A stretch of 64,000 bases of DNA from Xestospongia muta (lineage: Eukaryota > Porifera > Demospongiae > Haplosclerida > Petrosiidae): positions 2,964,497 through 3,028,496 of the forward strand of contig OY848921.1 of assembly GCA_963693285.1 (NCBI GenBank), in the 5' to 3' direction. Position 1 is the first letter of the stretch; each line of letters starts with the position of its first letter. A model generated the notes under the pieces. It made no database searches, was not told the DNA's origin, and saw nothing but the letters and a program-made list of their open reading frames with translations. Positions 50,500 to 64,000 of this stretch are shown one piece after another. The position numbers were made by a program, and so were the translations under genes.

Positions 50500-52257
50500 A
50501 TCTTCCAGAAAAACCTTCCCTATCAAAGCTAAGTAAGAGTACAAATATCAGTGAAATTAATATCCAATATTTAATATGTATTTAATGTCTAACCATTTCT
50601 TACAGCTGGTCTGACTGTTGGAAAAGGTAATTCAAATATCTTACCTATCTTATTACAATATTATTGTTGGAATTGAAAAAGCCTCTGGTATACATGTATA
50701 TTGTATTAATTATTTTGGCTGTCTAATAGATCTACTGCTCAAGTGCCCCAAACAAGTCACAGTTTGTAAAAAGCTGTCATTCATTGCAAAATGTGATGAT
50801 GAACAGCAGATGTTTCAGTTGCCAGATTATGGAATAAAACTTATCATACCACCATCAGCTGTACCACATGATATTCAACAGATCACAATTGCTGTTCAAG
50901 TTATTGCTTCTGGTCCATTTGTCTTTCCTTCTTATTGCCAGCCAATAGGTTGTTTCTACTGGATCCAATCCACACACAAATTCCTCAAGCCAGTAGAAGT
51001 TCATCTTGAACATCATGCTGAACTTCTCTCTGAGGAAGATAGTAAAGAGTGTGGATTTATTATCTCCCCTAGCACAGAATCCTCCTCACCTCCATATCAA
51101 TTTCAGTTCTATGATGGAATGAATTCCATCTTCCCAGTTGGTTCTAGCTATGGCATTATCAAAGTTGCTGAGTTCTCAATTTTCTCCATTGCGTGGAGGA
51201 AGATAAAGGATGCATTTAGTGATCATTTCAGATATGTCTGGATGGTATACTACAGGCAGATTAATGAGAATAATTGGGAGTTACATGTAGTTGTGACAAA
51301 AGACTTGGGACCTTTTATACAGGTATATTAGCTATGAGATTATTGTAAAATTTAGGTTATCATTAATTATTATTTGTGGTATATATTGACAGAGCGCTAA
51401 AGACGAATATACTAACTGGACTGAATGCATTAGACCAAATCGATTTCAATTTGATGATACTAAATCAATTCAAGTCATGCTCCCAGAAGATGATCAAGTA
51501 GTCAACAATTGGAGAATATCAAGTCAAGTTAATCCTTGTCGGGTAATGAGTAATTGTTTTGAATGTATTTTATATTAAATTATTGTATATAATAAGGTGA
51601 ACAAATCTGATGTAGATGAAAGTACACCAGATACTTGTTTACAACATCTTGAATTAAATGTGGAATTGGAGATGTCAGGTAGTACAAGACAACTTCCTCT
51701 AGAAGTGAAGTTTCAAGGAATGAGAGAGGAAAAGACTTCCTTTAAATTTTCTGTCAGGATACCGAGACCTTCAACAGGTAGTAGTGTATTAGTGGAGTTA
51801 ATAATGCTATAAGATAACATATTAACACTATAATGTAATAATTTGTTTCCATATAGTACCAACTCTTCCACCTACATCACAATATGAAGAGTTTCACAAC
51901 ACAGAAATTTATAGAAACCCTGAAATGGCAGATCTTGTATTATTTGAAGTGACAAAGGTGCCCTAAAGTATAAATTGGTGTATAAAGTAAATGATATTTT
52001 TGTAGATTTCCAAATGGAAATCACTTGGTGATGTACTTAAAGTACCAAACAATGATCTGTCAATTATTATGAGTGACCATCAAAGATGTGAGGATCGCTG
52101 TAGAGAAATGTTTAGTAAATGGATGCGATTATGTTCTACACCTCACACTTGGGGAACTATTCTGGTAGCTTTATCAACAATTGGAGAATTAGCCCTTGCT
52201 GATAAAATAGCCTTGGAGCTGAGAAAAAGATATTCCACATCTTCTGTATTCAATTAA
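50500..52257 (+). CDS. Gene F exons 2-9: ZU5-UPA-Death protein with divergent Death exon, intact
   Basis: Exons: 50500-50532 (33 nt), 50606-50626 (21 nt), 50682-50687 (6 nt), 50730-51322, 51393-51542, 51597-51777, 51857-51957, 52006-52257 (TAA). Exons 2-7 are close to D and G (DYGIKLIIPPSAVPHD core), but exons 8 and 9 are very different. Exon 8 is 101 nt (VPTLPPTSQYEEFHN...) instead of 92, and the Death exon reads ISKWKSLGDVLKVPNNDLSI... to YSTSSVFN with only scattered identity to the others (W, LGD, LKVP, MF.KW, TW/NW, AL). Introns 7 and 8 are also much shorter. With exon 1 and 73 array triplets the coding length is 1578 nt, 525 aa plus stop. F may be the oldest copy, homogenised only in its 5' and middle part. 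Confidence 0.8.
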
Positions 52258-52619
52258 TATATTCCATCTAACATTACTCTTAGAATTGATGAATTTTATT
52301 TAGAAAATTGACCTAAAAATTTAGAGAACACATACACACATCACTATATAACTGACCCCTTAATGATAGTTCACCATTTTTCAAATAATAAAAATGTCTT
52401 TGTGATCATAATGAAAAAATATTTTTAAGGCTGTAGTTATTGAAAATGAAATGTTATCAGATATATTGTGGCAAAATGTCTGTCCTTCAATATTCACTCT
52501 TTTGTTTACAGCTGGCAAATATACAATATTGCAAACGTTTATCACCCTTCTCCAGAGTTTACCTCCAATAAAATGCATTGTACCTTATAAATATAACTCA
52601 AAGTATTATAAATACTTAT

Positions 52620-53565
52620 CTATATATATATAGGTTGTATAATGACCAGCAATTTTATTCTGATAGGGTTATCATAGATAGGTTTTTGGACAGAAATAAC
52701 ACAGATAACCCAAACCACGACACCAGTTTAGCTGATAAACATTTTTTGCCTTATCTATCAAACTCTACAGTTTTACTTTAACAGTAAACAATACCATTCC
52801 TACTAACTTCATTATTATAACAACGTTGTAATAACATATTGTCTGTTCATTTGGTCAGCTGTTGTAAGTATAACTGTGTAAGCTATGTATAAAACCTAAT
52901 TGTAAAAAAAATTTAAAATTGAATCAGTGGTTTATCTGCTTCTTCAACCAATGTATGACGCTTGATATCATCATATTTGAATGTATTATCTTCAATGGAT
53001 GCAGGACGACCATTATGATCAATAACCAACTCTTGAAAACCATCATCAATGTCTTCAATGACAGTTACATCATGAGTACTCCTATATAGTATACAAAAAA
53101 TGGTATAGGTAGTAATTTAGTGTAGCACCAGTGAAGAATTATGTACAACTAATGGCATCAATTTGTGACAGGAATTTTATATACAAAAGACATGATATAT
53201 TACCAATTCTTACTATACAGTATGCACTATGTTAGAAAGAAAGAATATAACTAATACCACTCATAATTGACTAATGTGATTCATATGGCTTCTATAGATG
53301 TTATAAATATGAGTAATATTTTTAAAAAGTGGATTAAAAATTTAGTCATTTGTGACTATGACAGTCATATTAACAAATGTTGGCAATAGTTGTGTGTGAT
53401 TATTAAAAGCTCATCAAATCTCCTATACATTACATTTTTTGATATCAGATCAAGCTAAACTTAATTACGTACATAATAAAACTGTATTATTATGTATATA
53501 AAAACAGTTGTTAACAGCTGTTTACTGGAGGCTTCATTTTTAACTTTTACTTTTTCCAGTAACTG
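52620..53565. repeat. Segmental duplicate of 57080-58045
   Basis: The two segments match along their length with small indels. The shared text begins near ATAGGTTGTA...GACCA, continues with TTTATTCTGATAGGGTTATC and ends in the PTB exon end. Each lies directly downstream of a ZU5-Death gene (F and G), so the unit that duplicated was Death gene plus neighbour's 3' end. Confidence 0.8.
52913..53081 (-). pseudogene. Duplicated last exon of the PTB adaptor gene
   Basis: On the minus strand the copy still reads STHDVTVIEDIDDGFQEL, continues to TLVEEADKPLIQF and ends in TAA, so it is young. Its acceptor junction has lost one base (ATATAG|GA in place of ATATAG|GTA), which would break the frame with an upstream exon. 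A matching piece of the preceding exon end (KVKNEAS with a donor) lies at about 53513-53562, while the rest of the PTB exon is absent. The AP-2 motif Arg has become His. Confidence 0.8.
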
Positions 53566-53574
53566 TTGACATGC

Positions 53575-53935
53575 AGTAAGTATTGGGACATAGTATTGGT
53601 GTTAATGTTAGCACATAGTAAATATTAGCACATAGTAAGTCTTAGTACATAGTATTAGCATTAATGTTAGCATATAGTAAGAGTTGAACATAGTAAATGT
53701 TGGTACATAGTAAGTGCTAGCACATAGTAAGTCTTCACACATAGTAAGTGTTTTAGCACATAGTAAGTATTATCACATAGTATTAGCGTTTGTGATAGCA
53801 CGTAGTAAGTGTTAAGACATAGCAACTGTTAGCATATACTAAGTGTTGTTAGTATAGTAGTGTTATAACACATAGTGAGTGTTAGTACACAGTATTAGTG
53901 CTTGTGTTAGTATATTGTAAGTGTTGTAAGTAACT
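53575..53935. repeat. Minisatellite of ~17-20 bp, core CACATAGTAAGTGTTAG
   Basis: About 18 imperfect copies of a unit such as TTAGCACATAGTAAGTG, with variants inserting ATTAGTGTT. A shorter relative occurs at about 19985-20050. It is not part of the adaptor duplication. Confidence 0.8.
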
Positions 53936-54291
53936 TAACTTCATTTTTTTCTATTTTACACATACATGTATTTGATTTCTTCCATAAAAATAATAATACC
54001 TCTCTTGATAATTAATTTTCTATTCTACATCAATGATTACTTAACAATAGAGAACATAAATTAATTTAAATATTGTATAGAGGAAAATTTTTGGTGTGGA
54101 TTTTAATTTTTACTTCAGATTCAAATCAATGTAATCACTATTAATATGGCTAACATTTATAACAAAATTTCTTTTGTTGTATGTTAACCATAATATAGTT
54201 TATATTAATATATTCAAATGACATTATTTGTATTTTTCTGTTTAATGTTGATCAATATTTGCATTAAATTGGTGAGTATGAAACACTGCAG

Positions 54292-54402
54292 GAAGTAAGT
54301 ATAATATATTTATTAATTAACATTTTGTCTATTTATCTCTTCAATATCAACTAATGATTACATCAAAATATTGGTGATTATGATACAATACAGTTGGTAA
54401 GT
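54292..54402 (+). repeat. Two-unit remnant array of gene G (GAA, TTG)
   Basis: CAG|GAA|GTAAGT at 54292-54300 and CAG|TTG|GTAAGT at 54394-54402. The second matches the terminal TTG unit of the arrays of C, D and F. Confidence 0.75.
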
Positions 54403-54535
54403 ATAATATACTTATTAATTTATTTACTAAATTAATAATTTACTTAGTTAATAATTTGTCCATTTTTTATTCAATATTAACTAACTATTAACTAAAATAA
54501 TTTGAATATTGTAGTTAATTACTGTGTAGGAAAGA

Positions 54536-54536
<1 letters not shown>

Positions 54537-54576
<40 letters not shown>

Positions 54577-54592
54577 GTGTGTGTGTGTGTGA
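54537..54592. repeat. (TA)n(TG)n microsatellite
   Basis: A dinucleotide run in the gene G intron between the array remnant and exon 2. It replaces the GTATATATCTC stretch present in the other copies. Confidence 0.9.
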
Positions 54593-54745
54593 ATAAATTA
54601 CAACAGTGTTTACTTGTATATCAAAATTCAAATAGTTTTAATAACTAACAATTATTACTTTTATTATTGTAAATTTTGTTATAATTTGTACAACTGTTTG
54701 AATAATTATAATATATAATAATTTTAATGATTGTTTGTTATTTAG

Positions 54746-56639
54746 ATCTTCCAGAAAAGCCTTCCCAATCAAAACAAAGTAAGACTACAAACATTTAGTG
54801 TATTTAATATCTAACCATTTTTTTCAGCTACTTTGTCTGTTGAAACAGGTAATTCCAATATTCTATCTATAGCTATCTCATTATTTTTAAAATTATTTTT
54901 GTTGGAATTGAAAAGTCTATATATACATGTATATTGTATTAAGCTGTCCAATAGATCTACTGCTCAAGTATTCCAAAGAAATCATACCTTGTAATAAGCT
55001 ATCATTTATTGCGAAATGTGATGATCAACAGCAGATGTTTCAGTTGCCAGATTATGGAATAAAACTTATCATACCACCATCAGCTGTACCACATGATATT
55101 GAACAGATCACAATTGCTGTTCAAGTTATTGCATCTGGTCCATTTGTCTTTCTTTCTTATTGCCAGCCAATAGGTTGTTTCTACTGGATCCAGTTCACAC
55201 ACAAATTCCTCAAACCAGTAGATGTTCATCTTGAACATCATACTGAACTTCTCTCTGAGGAAGATAGTCAAGAATTGGAATTTCATTGTCTCCCCTAGCA
55301 CTGAGTCCTCCTCACCTCCATATCGATTTCAGTTCTCTGATGGAATCAGTTCCATCTTCCCAGTTGGTTCTAGCTATAGAATTATCAAAGTTGCTGAGTT
55401 CTCAATTTTCTCTATTGCATGGAGGAAGATAAGAGCTGCATTTAGTGATCATTTCAGATATGTCTGGATGGTATACTACAGGCAGAGTCGTAAGAATAAT
55501 TGGGAATTGCATGTAGTTGTGACAAAAGACTTGGGATCTTTTATACAGGTATATTAGTTGTAAGATTTAGTAAAAAAATTACCATTTAATTATTTGTGTT
55601 GTATATGTGGACAGAGTGCTAGAAAGGAGTATACTAACTGGATTGAGTACATTAAACCAAGGCTATTTCAATTAGATGATACTAAGTCAATTCAAGTCAA
55701 GTTCCCAGATGATCAAGTAGTCAACAATTGGAGAATATCAAGTCAAGTTAATCCTTGTCGGGTAATGAGTAATTGTTTTGACTATATTTTATATTAAATT
55801 ATTGTATATAATAAGGTGAACAAATCTGATGTAGATGAAAGTACACCAGATTCTTCTTTACAACATCTTGAATTAAATGTGGAATTGGAGATGTCAGGTA
55901 GTACAAGACAACTTCCTCTAGAAGTGAAGTTTCAAGGAATGAGAGTAGAAAACACCTCCTTTAAATTTTCAGTCAGAATATTAAGATCTATAACAGGTAC
56001 TGAGAATTTTCATAATTGTATAAAATAAATATGAACACTATAACTTAAAGTCCTTATACATGATCTGAATATATTAGAGGTACATGCACCTACTAGAACA
56101 TGTTGTTTGTAATGTACTAATCAAACAATAGGAATATACTGGTGTCTTTAATACTGCAGAGTCATTATATTATGCTGAATTTTCTGATGAAGTATTTTAT
56201 AGAGCGCCTGAAATTAGAGATCTCATGGAGTTTGCTGGCACAAAGTCGAGTAAGTAATTATTAACCACATATTTAAAGAATTACTCTTAATACAGTAAGT
56301 CTCTAATCAAAGAGAATTGTATACTTAAAATAATGTATATACAGGTGATAAGTTTTCATTGTATTATTAATTTATTTACAGATTTGTCACAAGTGGGACA
56401 TACTTGGTGACATGCTCAAAGTACCAGACAGTATACTTGCCTCTATTAGGAGGGATACTTTTATTGGAGGTAATTCTATGCTCTCTATTAGAGAAGTGTT
56501 CATTAAATGGTCACAGTCTCATTCTTCACCGGTACCTTATAAATGGGAAACACTTCTGTCAGCATTATCAACAGAAACAGTGGGAGAACAAGGCCTGGCT
56601 GAAGAAATAGCTAGGAAGCTGAAACAAAGATCTAAATAG
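54746..56639 (+). pseudogene. Gene G: ZU5-Death copy with one frameshift and a lost donor
   Basis: Exons: 54746-54778, 54828-54848, 54955-55548, 55615-55761, 55816-55996, 56160 to about 56245, 56382-56639. Exon 5 is 594 nt instead of 593: one extra base near 55280 (GAATTGGAATTTC in place of GAATTGGGATTC) shifts the ZU5 frame to a stop at 55296-55298. The exon-8 donor reads TCGAGT in place of GTGAGT; a nearby GTAAGT (56250) would leave the wrong phase. Exon 6 lacks one codon and the Death exon has an in-frame insertion of two (SSPVPYKW). There is no exon 1. The single-base shift alone could be an assembly error; with the lost donor and missing start I favour a recent pseudogene. Confidence 0.75.
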
Positions 56640-57377
56640 ACTACTCTTTTTACTGTAAGCTATCAGTATACATATTTTATAACTGTTAACATCAACTGAC
56701 TAATTTTAAATATTATTTATAAGTTATTTATAAACATTGTTATCACAAAAGAAATATGTTTGCTATATATTTAAAGTCAGAAAACTGGGTCTTCAGATGA
56801 GTCTGTTTTGGCATATCCAATTAATTACTGAAGAGGCATTATGTTGTCTGTCTCTTTGGATAACTAAATAGTCTTGTCTTGTTACTTAATTAACTTGAGG
56901 TAGATTACAGTATGACATACAACTTTTGAGGTGTCTTTGAATTAGTTTTGTCTTATTACCCAATTAACTCCAGGGTATAGATTACAGGATGACCTCCAAC
57001 ATTTGCTTGTTATGCTTATGGATTACACCAGATCTATTATACATGAATCTCTTAACATTAACATTAATCCTTCATCTATATAGGTTGTACGATGACCATG
57101 CAGCACTTTTATTCTGATAGGGTTATCATAGATAGGTTTTTGGACAGAAATAACACTGATAACCCAGCTCTGTAGCTACCATGACACAAGTTTAGCTGGT
57201 AAACATTTTTTAACCTTATCTATCGAAATCTACAGTTTTACTCTAACAGTTAAAAATTCCATTTCTACTAAGTTCATTATTATAACAGCATTGTAATAAC
57301 ATATTGTCTGTTATTCTGGTCAGCTGTTGTAAGTATAACTGTGCAAGCTATGTATAAAACCTAATTGTATTAAAAAA
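56640..57377. other. Intergenic, downstream of G and of the PTB gene
   Basis: Convergent 3' ends face each other. No gene is seen. From 57080 the sequence matches 52620 onward. Confidence 0.5.
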
Positions 57378-58800
57378 TTAAAATTGAATTAGTGGTTCAT
57401 CTGCTTCTTCAACCAATGTATGACGCTTGATATCATCATATTTGAATGTATCAGGATTTTCATCTCCAATGGATGCAGGACGACCATGGCCATGACGATC
57501 AATAGCCAACTCTTGAAAACCATCATCAAAGTCCTCAGTGACAGTTACATCATGAGTACTACCTATATAGTATACAGATAATGGTATAGGTAGTAATTTA
57601 GTGTAGCAACAGTGAAGCATTATGTACAACTAATGCCATCAATTTGTGCCAGGAATTTAATAAACAAAAGATATATGATATATTACCAATTCTTACTATA
57701 CAGTATGCACTATGTTAGAAAGAAAGAATATAACTAGCATCTGATCATAACTGACTAACGTGATTCATAAGTAGTTCTATGGGTGTTATGAATATGATTA
57801 ATATTTCAAAAAACTGGATTAAAATTTTGGTCATTTGTAACTATGACAGTCATATTAAGAAATATCAGCAATAGTTGTGTGTGGTTGGCAAAAGCTCATT
57901 AAATCTCTTATATATTACATTTTTTCATATGAGGTCAAACCAAACTTAATTAAGTACATAATAAAACTATATTACAATGTATATAAAAGCAGTTGTTAAC
58001 AGCTGCTTACCAGAGGCTTCATTTTTAACTTTTACTTTTTCCAGTGCAGGATTTTTGAGAGTAGCAACCATTTTGGCAACTCCTACATCATCATCACCCA
58101 AAGATCCACTTCGTGGACGCTCATCTGTAATACTCTGACCCTTTTCAGGGCTTTTACGTGGAATGGGTGGAGTATAATAGCCTCCAGTTGAAGCAGCAGC
58201 TTTCTCTACTGCTGTTCGGCCTAGATTTACCGTGTCTTTATCTTTAGCTGTCTTTTGTTGTAAAAGAGGTGAATTTCTTGGTGAACTCTGTCGCTGTTCT
58301 TGGCGTTTTTTGGTCTGCCATGCTTTATAAGCAATGCTGAATGCTTTAGAAATGGTTCTTGTGATTGCAAGTACCTTCTCTGCAGTGGAGCATTTAAAGA
58401 TTTCAGCACGAATTTTCTGATCACTCTGGTTTTTGTGGATGAAGAAGAAGATAATGTCTGCATCTCTTGCATTGCCACAATAAGATACCATGTAGATTGG
58501 GTATGAGACCTCAGACTTTGTATGAGTATCTCTCACAGTCAAAGAAATGGCTTTGACTATAATAGTGACTTTTTTGGTATCTTTTTTCGATTTTTGTACT
58601 TCATCTAAAGCTTTGTTGACGACTCTGTGCACATTATCTGTGCCCACACGATCTGGAACTTCAATAGATGCAATGTAGTTGGCTTGGAAAGGAATGCCTT
58701 GTACAAAAGGATCGCTATTCTGAGTAGTAATTGGAGAGTAGCCACCTTTTCGTCCAACTATTGGACTGTTTCGAACAGCTTCAACGATTTTTGATGCCAT
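57378..58800 (-). CDS. PTB-domain endocytic adaptor, ARH/LDLRAP1-like
   Basis: Two exons on the minus strand: 58800 down to 58011 (phase 1, donor GTAAGC) and 57562 down to 57378 (TAA), about 324 aa. Residues about 36-162 form a PTB/PID domain: it opens IPFQANYIASIEVP, has the strand VSYCGNARDADIIFFFIH and ends with the helix ISKAFSIAYKAWQ. The middle is basic, Ser/Pro-rich and probably disordered. The last exon contains EDFDDGFQELAIDR, which fits the published AP-2 beta2-appendage-binding helix of ARH, [DE]n-X(1,2)-F-X2-[FL]-X3-R. PTB adaptors of this type link NPxY-tailed receptors such as the LDL receptor family to clathrin coats. No clathrin box of the LLDLE type was noticed. The start codon is 234 bp from the divergent SHPRH start. 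GULP or another PTB family remains possible, but the C-terminal motif favours ARH. Confidence 0.75.
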
Positions 58801-59034
58801 TTAGCTTTAAAAGGAGAGAGTACGTCTGCAAAAGAGGGAGGTTTTGTCTGCTCCACCCAGTTTTGTGCAGAAGCCCGACAATAGCTAGATTTTGCAAATT
58901 ATCAAGTCATGAATAATAAATTAGTAGGTGGAACGAGCCAAAGGTGTGGTTTCCACGTGCTATAAATTCGAGAACTCAGTCACTAAGTCTTATCATATTC
59001 TTTCTGTTCTGGTTATACAGAGATTCGTTTTAGA
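58801..59034. promoter_or_regulatory. Shared divergent promoter region
   Basis: 234 bp separate the two oppositely directed start codons of the PTB adaptor and SHPRH, so both core promoters must lie here or overlap their 5' ends. No clear TATA box at a proper distance was identified. The stretch is visibly more GC-rich than the introns. Confidence 0.5.

Positions 59035-64000
<4,966 letters not shown>

Larger units (their letters stand above)
52258..54280. other. Region between genes F and G
   Basis: It contains the duplicated end of the PTB adaptor gene (52620-53565), a short tandem repeat (53575-53935), and then intron-type sequence leading to the two-unit array of G. No MGGCL exon was found here, so G lacks a recognisable start. 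Confidence 0.55.

Overview
This is a eukaryotic, almost certainly metazoan window. It is AT-rich, its genes have many exons with GT-AG introns often only 44-60 nt long, and its domain content is animal (ZU5/UPA/Death, PTB adaptor, SHPRH, BEL/Pao and pogo/Tigger elements). The compactness and the lineage-specific cluster of ZU5-Death genes suggest a demosponge such as Amphimedon. That species guess is inference only.

Layout. Positions 1-56.6 kb hold a tandem plus-strand cluster of one gene family (copies A to G plus a scrap, E2). Each full copy has a 22-nt first exon (MGGCL...), a long first intron region, small phase-1 exons, then ZU5 (exon 5), UPA-like (exons 6-7), a linker (exon 8) and a Death-fold exon (exon 9). 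Copies B, D and F read as intact. C, E, E2 and G are broken, and A is seen only as its 3' end. Between C and D lies a decayed minus-strand BEL/Pao retroelement (16.7-19.5 kb), and in the first intron of D a small pogo/Tigger-like element (22.3-22.8 kb). From 57.4 to 58.8 kb there is a minus-strand PTB-domain endocytic adaptor (ARH/LDLRAP1-like), whose 3' end is duplicated at 52.6-53.6 kb. From 59.0 kb to the window end there is SHPRH on the plus strand, divergently paired with the adaptor gene.

The main discovery candidate lies between exon 1 and exon 2 of the three intact genes: arrays of 44, 62 and 73 tandem units of about 107-112 bp. Nearly every unit carries an acceptor-like YAG, exactly three variable bases, then a strong donor (usually GTGAGT). 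I read these as tandem 3-nt exons that each add one residue. Exon 1 leaves phase 1 and exon 2 accepts phase 1. Phase 1 is the only phase that stays open through all three arrays, and the predicted transcripts then run in frame to the Death-domain stop (about 505, 506 and 525 codons for B, D and F). The encoded segments are serine-rich low-complexity stretches that differ completely between paralogues. The broken paralogues keep only 0-2 units. If transcripts confirm this, it would be a gene design in which a disordered linker evolves one residue at a time by gain and loss of intron-plus-codon units.

How the genes may work together: the predicted family product is an N-terminally acylated, disorder-linked ZU5-UPA-Death signalling protein (inference). 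The PTB adaptor and SHPRH are unrelated housekeeping neighbours that mark the edge of the expanding cluster.
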